Virus record (IMG/VR): IMGVR_UViG_3300048908_000085
Coordinates: 1 to 37,377 of that record
DNA length: 37,377 nt
Reading direction: 5' to 3' (one strand)
DNA from: a virus
Of this stretch, positions 6,700 through 12,608 are shown in pieces; the first letter of the stretch is position 1; the number at the start of each line of letters is the position of its first letter. Under the pieces are notes generated by a model. That model was not told the DNA's origin, searched no databases, and saw only the letters and a list, made by a program, of their open reading frames with translations. The translations under genes and the position numbers were made by a program.

Positions 6700-6726
6700 G
6701 CCTGGCTTAGCCGGGCCATTTTTTTG
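6700..6726 (+). terminator. Intrinsic terminator after the repressor operon
   Basis: A seven-pair stem, GCCTGGC with GCCGGGC (one G-U), loop TTA, followed by CATTTTTTT. It ends the repressor transcript 23 nt after the 93-aa gene and just before the leftward early promoter. Confidence 0.8.
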
Positions 6727-6735
6727 TCTCAGTGC

Positions 6736-6784
6736 TTAGAATTCTCTTGACATCACGTTTAGACTTCTCTAGACTTCTTTCTAA
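6736..6784. promoter_or_regulatory. Operator cluster at pL
   Basis: Three copies related to TTAGA-N4-TCTAA: TTAGA-ATTC-TCTTG (6736-6749, overlapping the -35), TTAGA-CTTC-TCTAG (6759-6772, between the boxes) and CTAGA-N6-TCTAA (6769-6784, over the -10 and start). The first two mirror the arrangement at pR. Confidence 0.65.
6747..6775 (+). promoter_or_regulatory. Leftward early promoter pL (rightward on this map)
   Basis: TTGACA at 6747-6752, a 17-nt spacer and TAGACT at 6770-6775. The predicted start is near 6782. It drives the plus-strand early operon. Confidence 0.75.
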
Positions 6785-6854
6785 CGCAGCACGATTCGCA
6801 CCGCTTAGAGGCCAAGCCCGGCACCGCGAAGCTGCAAGCAGTACCAGCAGTACC

Positions 6855-6867
6855 CGCTCTTTAACAA
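6855..6867 (+). promoter_or_regulatory. boxA antitermination element (nut-like site)
   Basis: CGCTCTTTAACAA, matching the ribosomal and lambda boxA core (CGCTCTT, and TGCTCTTTAACA of rrn leaders), about 75 nt into the pL transcript. NusB/S10 bind boxA in known systems. A short CGC-AA-GCG follows, but no convincing lambda-type boxB hairpin. It implies processive antitermination of this operon. Confidence 0.65.
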
Positions 6868-6890
6868 CCCGCAAGCGATAGAACAGGCCA

Positions 6891-7073
6891 ATGACCGCAA
6901 GGTGGCTAGGCCCAGGGCGCAACCCGTTACCCCTGAACAAAGATCGACGGCTATCCATTCCCTTGACCGGCGAGTTGTATTGCTGGGCCTGCGGTGGATT
7001 GAAGAAGCAACGCATGGACTGGAGCCGCTACGGCGGGAACAGCCAGGCCGTGCGTTGCTCCGGATTTATCTGA
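6891..7073 (+). CDS. Small Cys-containing protein in the N position, 60 aa
   Basis: First frame after boxA, starting at an ATG 9 nt after an in-frame TAG. The product begins MTARWLGPGRNPLPLNKDRR, has a C-W-A-C-G-G pair and ends with W-S-R-Y-G-G and R-C-S-G-F-I. The two Cys groups could form a small zinc ribbon. Its location directly behind pL and boxA is where lambda encodes N, but there is no clear arginine-rich boxB-binding helix, so an antiterminator role is only a possibility. Followed by a hairpin at 7074-7102. Confidence 0.45.
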   Translation: MTARWLGPGRNPLPLNKDRRLSIPLTGELYCWACGGLKKQRMDWSRYGGNSQAVRCSGFI

Positions 7074-7102
7074 ATGCCAGCCCTCCCGGCTCAGGCATTT
7101 TC
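7074..7102 (+). terminator. Possible early terminator or attenuator hairpin
   Basis: Nine pairs (ATGCCAGCC with GGCT-CA-GGCAT, two-base bulge), loop CTCCC, followed by a short TTTT. It lies between the first two genes of the pL operon, like tL1 of lambda; the weak U-run makes it uncertain. Confidence 0.35.
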
Positions 7103-7122
7103 ATGAACCTGGAGAGCGACAA

Positions 7123-7362
7123 ATGCATGACTGGCAGCCGATTGAGACGGCACCCCGGGATGGAACCGAGGTCCTGCTGACCTGGATGGATACCGACGGC
7201 CAGCCGCAAGACATTGCACGTTTGGCGTGGGACACCAGTAAAGAGAACGGCTTGTTCCCTGGCGTCGTGGGGATGTGGTCTGCCAAGAGCGGCAACTACA
7301 CGTGGTGCGATGCGCACGGCTACGGCCCGACCCATTGGGCACCGATACCGAAGCTGCACTAG
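7123..7362 (+). CDS. DUF551-family phage protein
   Basis: A 79-residue protein with GGAGAG before the ATG. It shows the DUF551 signature: W-Q-P-I-E-T-A-P-R-D-G at the start and GYGPTHWAPIP at the end, with conserved Trp and Cys between. Members of this family are frequent in the left early regions of lambdoid phages and have no assigned function. Position directly after the N-like gene fits. Confidence 0.75.
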   Translation: MHDWQPIETAPRDGTEVLLTWMDTDGQPQDIARLAWDTSKENGLFPGVVGMWSAKSGNYTWCDAHGYGPTHWAPIPKLH

Positions 7363-7447
7363 CCGCCAGCCCGTTCTATGAGCGATGGCTGACGAATGAA
7401 CAAGCATCCCTATAACGCCCCAGTGGGGCAGTACTGAGGTGGTGACC

Positions 7448-7648
7448 ATGACCTGGGCGGAAATGAACCAGTACGAACGATCAAATGCCGTGGACAAGGT
7501 AACCGGCTACATGGTGGGCCGCCATCCTACTGAAACGGCAGAGCAAGAATTCGAGAAAGCCAAGCGCGAATGCTTGCACCACTTATCACGACAGATTGAA
7601 CAGATCGAGGCTATGACGTTTGAGCAGGCGTTTCCAAAAGCTCGCTAG
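7448..7648 (+). CDS. Hypothetical small protein, 66 aa
   Basis: The ATG at 7448 is preceded by GAGGTGG at a good distance; a GTG at 7439 is possible but less likely. The product begins MTWAEMNQYERSNAVDKVTG and is acidic and helical, with C-L-H-H in the middle. No family recognised. Followed within 20 nt by the first copy of the 13-bp repeat that bounds the pentapeptide genes. Confidence 0.55.
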   Translation: MTWAEMNQYERSNAVDKVTGYMVGRHPTETAEQEFEKAKRECLHHLSRQIEQIEAMTFEQAFPKAR

Positions 7649-7725
7649 CCCGCTTCTTTCAGGACTAATACCGATTAACAGCCCGCTCTATGATCCCTAG
7701 CTGGCACACAAGAGAGGGAGCTGCT

Positions 7726-8367
7726 GTGAAATTTGAAATCAAGAACCGTCGTACAGGCGAGGTCATGTTCGCTGTTGACATGCCAGACGGCACCAAGGAC
7801 CCAGAGCGCTGGGCGCTGGTGATTGCTGGTCACAGGGGCGATAGGCAAAGCCCATACCTTATGGGGACTGACTTGCGCGAAGCTGATTTGCGCGGGGCGG
7901 ACTTGCGCAAAGCGAGGTTGATACGCGTAGACCTACGAGGCGCGGATTTGAGCGGGGCTGATCTTCGGCGAGCCAATTTAGCTTTAGCTGACCTTCGCGG
8001 CGCGTCTCTGTGTGATGCCGATTTGCGTGGGGCGCGCTTGCGGAAAGCTGACCTACGTGGTGCGCTTCTACGAGGTGCCAATCTGGGCGATTTGTCTTGC
8101 ATGCTCGACACGATTGGCAACATGAACGAAGTAAAGAGCATCCGGTGCGACAAGTGGGCGGTCACCTACACCGCGACTCACATGCAGATCGGTAGCCAGT
8201 ATCACAGCCTGGAACGGTGGTGGGCTTTCACTGACAAGCAAATCGATGCCATGGGATTTACGGTATTGGACTGGTGGCGTAGGTGGAAACCTGTGCTGCA
8301 AACAATCATTGCCATGGCACCGGGCGGCTATCCCTGGTGGGAAAAAGACGGACCTGATACCGATTAA
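7726..8367 (+). CDS. Pentapeptide-repeat protein, copy 1
   Basis: A 213-residue product from the GTG at 7726 with AGGGAG upstream; this start aligns with that of copy 2 ([10 protein letters not shown] versus K-R-E-I-K-N-R-W-T-G). About 15 A(D/N)LRG-type pentapeptides occupy the middle and should form a right-handed quadrilateral beta helix. A conserved C-terminal domain follows, with [18 protein letters not shown] and a WKPVL motif. Some pentapeptide proteins mimic DNA and protect or inhibit gyrase; that role is not shown here. The repeats are diverged at DNA level, unlike copy 2. Confidence 0.85.
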   Translation: MKFEIKNRRTGEVMFAVDMPDGTKDPERWALVIAGHRGDRQSPYLMGTDLREADLRGADLRKARLIRVDLRGADLSGADLRRANLALADLRGASLCDADLRGARLRKADLRGALLRGANLGDLSCMLDTIGNMNEVKSIRCDKWAVTYTATHMQIGSQYHSLERWWAFTDKQIDAMGFTVLDWWRRWKPVLQTIIAMAPGGYPWWEKDGPDTD

Positions 8368-8383
8368 CAGAGAGAGGGAACCG

Positions 8384-9022
8384 ATGAAGCGCGAGATAAA
8401 AAACAGATGGACTGGCGCCGTGCTGTTCACGGCTGATGTGCCCGAAGGCACCGAGAGCGGCATGGTCGCCCGCGTGGCGCTGGAGCAGGCCGTGGAAGCT
8501 CGTGCCAACCTGGGCGGTGCCGACCTGCGCGGTGCCGACCTGCGCGATGCCTACCTGCGCGGTGCCGACCTGCGCGGTGCCGACCTGCGCGATGCCTACC
8601 TGGGCGGTGCCGACCTGCGCGGTGCCGACCTGCGCGGTGCCGACCTGCGCGATGCCTACCTGGGCGGTGCCGACCTGCGCGATGCCTACCTGCGCGGTGC
8701 CGACCTGCGCGGTGCCGACCTGCGCGATGCCTACCTGGGCGAACTGCGCAATATCTGGGGCGCCAGCGGCAACCTGCGCGAGATCAAGGCCATCCAGTGC
8801 GATACGTGGCCGGTCACTTACACCGCTACCCACATGCAGATCGGCTGCCAGTTCCACGGACTGGAGCGCTGGTGGGCGTTCACCGATGAGCAGATCGCCC
8901 GTATGGATTCGTTGGCGCTGGAATGGTGGCAGAAGTGGAAACCTGTGCTGCGCACGATCATCACCATGTCGCCGGCTGTTCCTGGTGGCGAGAAGCCTGC
9001 TGAGGATTCACATACCGATTAA
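8384..9022 (+). CDS. Pentapeptide-repeat protein, copy 2
   Basis: A 212-residue paralogue of the preceding gene, 16 nt downstream, with an AGAGGGA ribosome binding site. It has 16 pentapeptides drawn from only a few units ([20 protein letters not shown]), followed by the same C-terminal domain ([30 protein letters not shown]). Copy number of the DNA repeat can change in steps of 15 bp without loss of frame. A beta-helical protein interacting with a host enzyme is the usual expectation for this family; the target is unknown. Confidence 0.85.
   Translation: MKREIKNRWTGAVLFTADVPEGTESGMVARVALEQAVEARANLGGADLRGADLRDAYLRGADLRGADLRDAYLGGADLRGADLRGADLRDAYLGGADLRDAYLRGADLRGADLRDAYLGELRNIWGASGNLREIKAIQCDTWPVTYTATHMQIGCQFHGLERWWAFTDEQIARMDSLALEWWQKWKPVLRTIITMSPAVPGGEKPAEDSHTD
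8504..8743 (+). repeat. 15-bp tandem repeat with a 45-bp higher-order period
   Basis: Sixteen 15-bp units of the type GCCGACCTGCGCGGT, ordered mostly as triplets that form a 45-bp period. They encode the pentapeptides of copy 2. Near-identity of units contrasts with the diverged array in copy 1 and indicates recent expansion or conversion. Confidence 0.9.
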
Positions 9023-9035
9023 CAAGGAGAACAAG

Positions 9036-9377
9036 ATGCCGACTCTTCGATTCGAGGGCTACTCGGACGACACCTTTGGCGAAGTCCTCTATACGAAAGA
9101 CGACTTCGACAACTGCGCCAGCGGCGACCCAATTGAATATCTAGTCCTGAATCCGCGCAACGGGGATGGCGTTGTCGTCACTGGCCAGTACTGCCCCGGT
9201 ATGTCGGGCAGTTGGATGATCGGCGTGGCTAACTACGACCCCGATCTTGAAGACAAAGACTTCCCACGCTGGCCGATGAAGCTGGTTCCCCAGGACTACA
9301 GGAACGGCTTTCAGCCATCGCTCGAAATCGAAGCGCCGGAAGGTGTCGAGGTGAAATGCCTGACCCGCGGCGAATAG
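9036..9377 (+). CDS. Hypothetical protein, 113 aa
   Basis: ATG start with AAGGAG upstream and the third 13-bp repeat just before it. The product (MPTLRFEGYSDDTFGEVLYT at the start) is acidic with scattered aromatics, G-Q-Y-C-P-G-M-S-G-S-W in the middle and a proline-containing end. It looks like a small globular alpha/beta protein; no family recognised. It is the last gene before the structured non-coding stretch. Confidence 0.6.
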   Translation: MPTLRFEGYSDDTFGEVLYTKDDFDNCASGDPIEYLVLNPRNGDGVVVTGQYCPGMSGSWMIGVANYDPDLEDKDFPRWPMKLVPQDYRNGFQPSLEIEAPEGVEVKCLTRGE

Positions 9378-9497
9378 TAGTCCCTCCCCGCCTTCCAAGC
9401 CCAGCATCAATACCGCTCCGGATGCATACGGACGTGACGATGCTGGTGCCGTGAAGGTAGGAGTGCAGTACCTGACCCGGGCCAGGTTAAGCCCGGG

Positions 9498-9641
9498 ATC
9501 CTCATCAGACGGAACCCTGTAAGTAATGCAGCGCTTTGGCAACGCTGTATCTGACTTCATGTTTATACACGTGTGAAAACCTACGTCTAGGGTACGAAAA
9601 ACCGGGGCCTTACACCGGGCGGGGTTTCGTCTGATGAGGGT
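9498..9641 (+). ncRNA. Domain A of the structured RNA: 23-bp helix closing a multiway junction
   Basis: Bases 9498-9520 pair with 9619-9641 without interruption (23 pairs, four of them G-U). Inside are hairpins at 9526-9550 (eight pairs, loop of nine), 9556-9577 (seven pairs, three G-U), 9580-9591 (CCTA/TAGG) and 9602-9618 (CCGG/CCGG); the last abuts the closing helix. Confidence 0.6.
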
Positions 9642-9743
9642 AAAGCGCAGCCCAGCGCAAGCGCGGGAGCAGGTGCAGATGGCCCGTTCGATTCGGCCTA
9701 CCGCGTATGGGAATAGCCCTCATGACACCCCGGAAAGACGGGG

Positions 9744-9909
9744 ATCCTCAACCGAAGGGCAGACGGATGTGGCGTATCCGTGCGGCACGCTGAGTGCCGC
9801 GGCATGCCCCGAGGCTTGGCCGCTTGATCCGCCCCGCGACGGCGGGGATACACAGCGGTTTCAAGTTCATGCCTTTGCTGGTTCGACTCCAGCCCCTTCG
9901 GTTGAGGGT
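9744..9909 (+). ncRNA. Domain C of the structured RNA: tRNA-like five-way junction
   Basis: A 16-pair closing helix (9744-9759 with 9894-9909, one G-U) encloses ACGGAT/ATCCGT (9763-9781), GCGGCAC/GTGCCGC (9782-9800), a compound arm starting with GGCATG/CATGCC (9801-9806 with 9868-9873) and containing 9820-9824/9854-9858 and CCCCGC/GCGGGG (9832-9847), then GCTGG-TTCGACT-CCAGC (9877-9893). The last matches the T-arm consensus and directly abuts the closing helix, as T-arm and acceptor do in tRNA. It has no anticodon-like seven-base loop in the expected place. Confidence 0.6.
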
Positions 9910-10030
9910 AAGCAGTACCGCCCAGGCGATGGGCAGCGGGCTAGAAGTGGATCCACCCGTGCTAGGCAGTCTTACTACGCAAGCCGGATTCGTACCCGGC
10001 ACCCTCTTCATATACCTGATTGGAGATTAC

Positions 10031-10438
10031 ATGAACTCCCCTATCAAGCTGCCGCCGCTTCCCCAGGTGCCATGGCATCAGTTTGGCGGAGTGTGCGCCG
10101 ATTCGGTTGCCGCTGAGGCAATCAAGAACTATGCCACTGACTACGCCGAACAAGCTGCACGTGAAGCATTGGCGGTCTCGAATGGAGTGGATCTTCGGCC
10201 CATATTGGCGGACTTGCTGGCCTATGTTGACCTCAACACTTGCACACATGAAAACCGCCATAAGGCCGGCACGCTGTGGACTATCTGCGACGACTGCGGA
10301 CGCAAATGGGCCGCCGACCGAAATCCGTACAAGCGTCACCAAGATGCGCCGGCAGTTGCAGCCGCCCGCGCTGCCCTGGAGACTGCCCCTCCCAAGGAGA
10401 ACAACCATGCTGAAGGTGCTGATCAAGAACCTACTTAG
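10031..10438 (+). CDS. Hypothetical protein with a zinc-ribbon-like motif, 135 aa
   Basis: ATG at 10031 with TGGAGA upstream, immediately after the structured RNA. The N-terminus is proline-rich (MNSPIKLPPLPQVPWHQFGG), followed by an alanine-rich helix. A C-x-H and I-C-D-D-C-G-R-K-W-A pair at about 82-105 suggests a small metal-binding ribbon. Such proteins recur in early regions of betaproteobacterial phages without assigned function. Confidence 0.6.
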   Translation: MNSPIKLPPLPQVPWHQFGGVCADSVAAEAIKNYATDYAEQAAREALAVSNGVDLRPILADLLAYVDLNTCTHENRHKAGTLWTICDDCGRKWAADRNPYKRHQDAPAVAAARAALETAPPKENNHAEGADQEPT

Positions 10439-10499
10439 CTTCTGGTGGTTCTACGCAATTCTTTTGATCCCGCTCTGGTACGTGGTGGGGTGGAGGTAG
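10407..10499 (+). CDS. Small single-pass membrane protein, 30 aa
   Basis: A frame from the ATG at 10407 to the TAG at 10497, preceded by AAGGAG and overlapping the end of the previous gene. The product reads MLKVLIKNLLSFWWFYAILL and continues as one hydrophobic segment ending in W-R. Ribosome binding site, overlap and a clean transmembrane pattern support it despite its size. Function unknown. Confidence 0.55.
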   Translation: MLKVLIKNLLSFWWFYAILLIPLWYVVGWR

Positions 10500-10501
10500 A
10501 C

Positions 10502-10828
10502 ATGGGATCACGCTTCACCTTCGACCCACCCCAAGAAATCTACGCCATGCGGTATGCAGAGGTAGTCAGGGAGATTGGGGCGGATTTGTTCAAGTGGCGG
10601 CACCAGATCATCGAAGAGATCGGGCAAGAGCGGCACAACCCCGATGCCTGCGAGCTTCACCACTTTGCATCCGAAGCCGACAAGCCGGATGTGATCCTCA
10701 AGCAAGCCTACGACGGAATCATGGGGCAGGCAGCACAAGACATGGTGAAGCTTGCGATATGGAAGCTTGCCGACCACCACACCAAGAACTACGTACGCGG
10801 CTACTGGCCGGATTGGAGCAAGGAATGA
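10502..10828 (+). CDS. Hypothetical protein, 108 aa
   Basis: The ATG at 10502 follows GGAGG and starts three nt after the preceding stop. The product (MGSRFTFDPPQEIYAMRYAE) is mainly helical and charged, with a C-E-L-H-H-F motif and a W-rich C-terminus (VRGYWPDWSKE). No family recognised. Its stop overlaps the next ATG (ATGA-type junction), so it belongs to a translationally coupled run of early genes. Confidence 0.6.
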   Translation: MGSRFTFDPPQEIYAMRYAEVVREIGADLFKWRHQIIEEIGQERHNPDACELHHFASEADKPDVILKQAYDGIMGQAAQDMVKLAIWKLADHHTKNYVRGYWPDWSKE

Positions 10829-11178
10829 CTACGAAGTACTCGCGTGGGCCTTGGAGGACGGAGCGCGTTTACAGCGACTCGCTGGCGGTTGTGGATGCCG
10901 ACGGCTTCGAGATAGTTGAGACAACGCACACCGCCATCCTTCCGAGCTACCGGGAGCGGCTGGGTGTTAGCCACTGGGCCAGGTCCGATCAGGCGCACCG
11001 GAATCTGAGCGACGAGGAACAGGAGGCCAACTCCTATCTTGTAGCTGCTGCTCCTGAGCTTCTTCAAGCTCTTGAAGCGCTTCTTGACATGGACATTTCC
11101 TATCAGCGCGGGCCGAAAGTTCAAGAGGCAGAAATCGCCGCTCGACTAGCTGTCGCCAAAGCCCGAGGTGAGACATGA
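10825..11178 (+). CDS. Hypothetical early phage protein, 117 aa
   Basis: Starts at an ATG overlapping the previous stop, with AAGGA upstream. The N-terminal half (MTTKYSRGPWRTERVYSDSL) is a beta-type domain beginning with the R-G-P-W pattern, and the C-terminal half carries NSYLVAAAPELLQALEALL, a helix repeatedly seen in phage accessory proteins of unknown role. The gene overlaps the next start by four nucleotides. Confidence 0.65.
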   Translation: MTTKYSRGPWRTERVYSDSLAVVDADGFEIVETTHTAILPSYRERLGVSHWARSDQAHRNLSDEEQEANSYLVAAAPELLQALEALLDMDISYQRGPKVQEAEIAARLAVAKARGET

Positions 11179-11345
11179 AACGCCTCCTACGCTGGCTTAT
11201 CCAAATAGACGCCCACTCGCTAGTGGGCATTTTTTCGCTCATATGCGCCATCGTAGGCGTAATGGCAGCCCTACAACACTCGGACGATAAGTCTAACGAG
11301 CGCTGGGCTAAGGATCGCACGACGGCTGTGGCAGCTAAGGAATAG
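11175..11345 (+). CDS. Small membrane protein, 56 aa
   Basis: ATG at 11175 in an ATGA overlap. The product has a basic N-terminus (MKRLLRWLIQ), one hydrophobic segment (SLVGIFSLICAIVGVMAAL) and a charged tail, so it is a likely N-in inner membrane protein. A perfect terminator hairpin lies inside the gene at 11211-11236, which means full transcription would need antitermination. The hairpin may instead mark the true end of the previous unit. Confidence 0.5.
   Translation: MKRLLRWLIQIDAHSLVGIFSLICAIVGVMAALQHSDDKSNERWAKDRTTAVAAKE
11211..11236 (+). terminator. Intrinsic terminator inside a small membrane-protein gene
   Basis: GCCCACT-CGCT-AGTGGGC, seven perfect pairs with a four-base loop, followed by ATTTTTT. 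It lies 33 nt after the stop of the 117-aa gene and within the 56-aa frame. Confidence 0.65.
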
Positions 11346-11347
11346 AT

Positions 11348-11578
11348 ATGAACATAATCCTCGTCCTTACCCTATTCACAGGCTGGATTGACTCAAAAGC
11401 ACAATCTCAATCCACGATCACACAACGGTTTCAAACCATCGAAGCCTGTGAGGCATATGTCCAGGCTTATGCGGATCAGGTTGACAAGAAGCTTACGTAC
11501 CCTCGGGGCATCGCAGGGACAAATGTGCGGAAGGATTTCAAAATCATACATGTCTGCCAGACGGACGGCAGGACATAA
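11348..11578 (+). CDS. Small exported or membrane-anchored protein, 76 aa
   Basis: ATG at 11348, two nt after the preceding stop. The first 15 residues (MNIILVLTLFTGWID) are hydrophobic and could be a signal anchor or signal peptide; the rest is polar with two Cys (C-E-A-Y and H-V-C-Q), which could form a disulfide outside the cytoplasm. No family recognised. Confidence 0.5.
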   Translation: MNIILVLTLFTGWIDSKAQSQSTITQRFQTIEACEAYVQAYADQVDKKLTYPRGIAGTNVRKDFKIIHVCQTDGRT

Positions 11579-11648
11579 AAAATGAGCCAAGACGACGAGG
11601 ACGCCGCTCTGGCGCATCAACAGGAATTGGAACATCAGGAGCAAGACC

Positions 11649-12263
11649 ATGGAAGTCTACAAGGCAATCAATGCCGTGCAGGCGGAACTCGCCAAGATCG
11701 GCATCAGCAAGGACCGCAGGAATACGCAAGGAGCCGGGTACAACTTCCGGGGCATTGACGACATCTACAACGCCCTGGCTCCGCTGCTGGCCGAAAAGGG
11801 GCTGTGCATCCTACCTCGCGTCCTCTCCCGCGAGTCGGTAGAACGCGTTAGCAAACAAGGCGGCGCGCTGTTCTACATCACGGTCGAAGCCGAATTCGAC
11901 TTCGTGTCCACGGCGGATGGCAGCAAGCACACCGTCAAGACGTTTGGCGAGGCGATGGACAGCGGTGACAAGGCCACCAACAAGGCAATGTCTGCCGCCT
12001 ACAAGTACGCCGCGTTCCAGGCGTTCTGCATCCCCACCGAGGGCGACAACGACGCGGACGGCCATACCCACCAAGTCGCGTCCGCGAACGACGACAGCCC
12101 AGCCGAGGCCGCCGAGATGGACGCCGAAGTCACCGCCCAGATGAATGCAGCGGCGTCTGTGCCGGACCTTGTAAAGATCATGAATAGCCTGACTGCCGAC
12201 CAAAAGCGCGCGGCCACGGCCCACTTCAACAAGCGCATGAGCGAACTCAAGAAGGCAGCGTAA
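11649..12263 (+). CDS. erf: ERF-family single-strand annealing recombinase
   Basis: A 204-residue ERF superfamily protein. Residues about 1-145 carry the family pattern: [40 protein letters not shown], and later [26 protein letters not shown] (from P22) anneals complementary single strands during phage recombination and circularisation. Its stop overlaps the SSB start (TAATG), and the Gp157-type gene follows, so the three form one recombination unit. The C-terminal 60 residues are acidic and variable, as usual for this family. Confidence 0.92.
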   Translation: MEVYKAINAVQAELAKIGISKDRRNTQGAGYNFRGIDDIYNALAPLLAEKGLCILPRVLSRESVERVSKQGGALFYITVEAEFDFVSTADGSKHTVKTFGEAMDSGDKATNKAMSAAYKYAAFQAFCIPTEGDNDADGHTHQVASANDDSPAEAAEMDAEVTAQMNAAASVPDLVKIMNSLTADQKRAATAHFNKRMSELKKAA

Positions 12264-12604
12264 TGGCATCCGTCAACAAAGTCATCCTGATCGGCCACCT
12301 GGGCCGTGACCCCGAAACGCGCTATAGCCAGGACGGGAAAGCTGTTACCAACATGTCTTTGGCCACCACTTCGTCCTGGAAGGACAAAGGCACCGGGGAG
12401 AAGCGTGAAGAGACTGAGTGGCATCGCATTGTGGCGTATGACCGTCTCGCTGAGGTTATGGGCGAATTCTGTAAAAAGGGAAAGCAGGTCTACATCGAAG
12501 GCCGTCTGAAGACCCGCAAGTGGCAAGACAAGGACACCGGCGCTGACCGCTACAGCACCGAAATTGTCGCGGATCAGATGCAACTACTTGGAACCAAGGA
12601 GTGA
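12263..12604 (+). CDS. ssb: Single-stranded DNA-binding protein
   Basis: A 113-residue SSB with the full OB-fold pattern: [20 protein letters not shown], later [20 protein letters not shown] and the [11 protein letters not shown] block. It should coat single-stranded DNA for the ERF recombinase encoded just upstream. Unlike cellular SSBs it ends soon after the OB fold (QLLGTKE) and lacks both the Gly/Gln-rich linker and the acidic D-D-I-P-F tip that recruits host repair proteins. It overlaps the erf stop by TAATG. Confidence 0.95.
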   Translation: MASVNKVILIGHLGRDPETRYSQDGKAVTNMSLATTSSWKDKGTGEKREETEWHRIVAYDRLAEVMGEFCKKGKQVYIEGRLKTRKWQDKDTGADRYSTEIVADQMQLLGTKE

Positions 12605-12608
12605 TTCC

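Larger units (their letters stand above)
7668..9024 (+). repeat. Three copies of a 13-bp repeat bounding two duplicated gene units
   Basis: ATACCGATTAACA occurs at 7668-7680, 8357-8369 and 9012-9024, each just before a ribosome binding site and a start codon. The spacing (689 and 655 bp) equals one pentapeptide-repeat gene plus its leader. The copies look like the ends of a tandem duplication. Confidence 0.85.
9401..10005 (+). ncRNA. Candidate large structured RNA (non-coding stretch 9378-10030)
   Basis: The 653 bases between two early genes contain no convincing frame but many strong helices in plus-strand RNA. Starting at 9401: CCAGCATC (9401-9408) with 9439-9446; AGGTA (9455-9459) with 9469-9473; CCCGGGC (9476-9482) with 9491-9497; a 23-pair helix 9498-9520 with 9619-9641; a hairpin 9651-9667; a T-arm-like hairpin 9681-9698 with loop TTCGATT; CCCCG (9728-9732) with 9739-9743; a 16-pair helix 9744-9759 with 9894-9909; and GCCGG/CCGGC near 9982-9999. 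Domains abut with almost no linker. Size, phage setting and tRNA-like pieces recall large ornate phage RNAs, but no known class is identified. Transcribed from pL with antitermination, or from an unseen promoter. Confidence 0.6.

Noticed and set aside
8504-8743. CRISPR-like or minisatellite non-coding array
   Set aside because: The repeats are in frame, have no spacers and encode a pentapeptide beta helix.
8306-8857. Minus-strand frame of repeated AQVGT
   Set aside because: It is the reverse of the 15-bp repeats of the pentapeptide gene and has no start context.
9625-9655. CTGATGA at 9631 as a hammerhead ribozyme core
   Set aside because: After a possible stem (GGG/CCC) the required GAAA is missing, and the segment belongs to the 23-pair helix.
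9634-10116. A 160-codon open frame across the structured RNA
   Set aside because: No ribosome binding site, odd composition without domain pattern, and it overlaps helices that explain the sequence better.
11582-11758. 58-codon frame between the exported protein and erf
   Set aside because: Gln/His/Arg-rich, largely overlapping erf in another frame, and no ribosome binding site.
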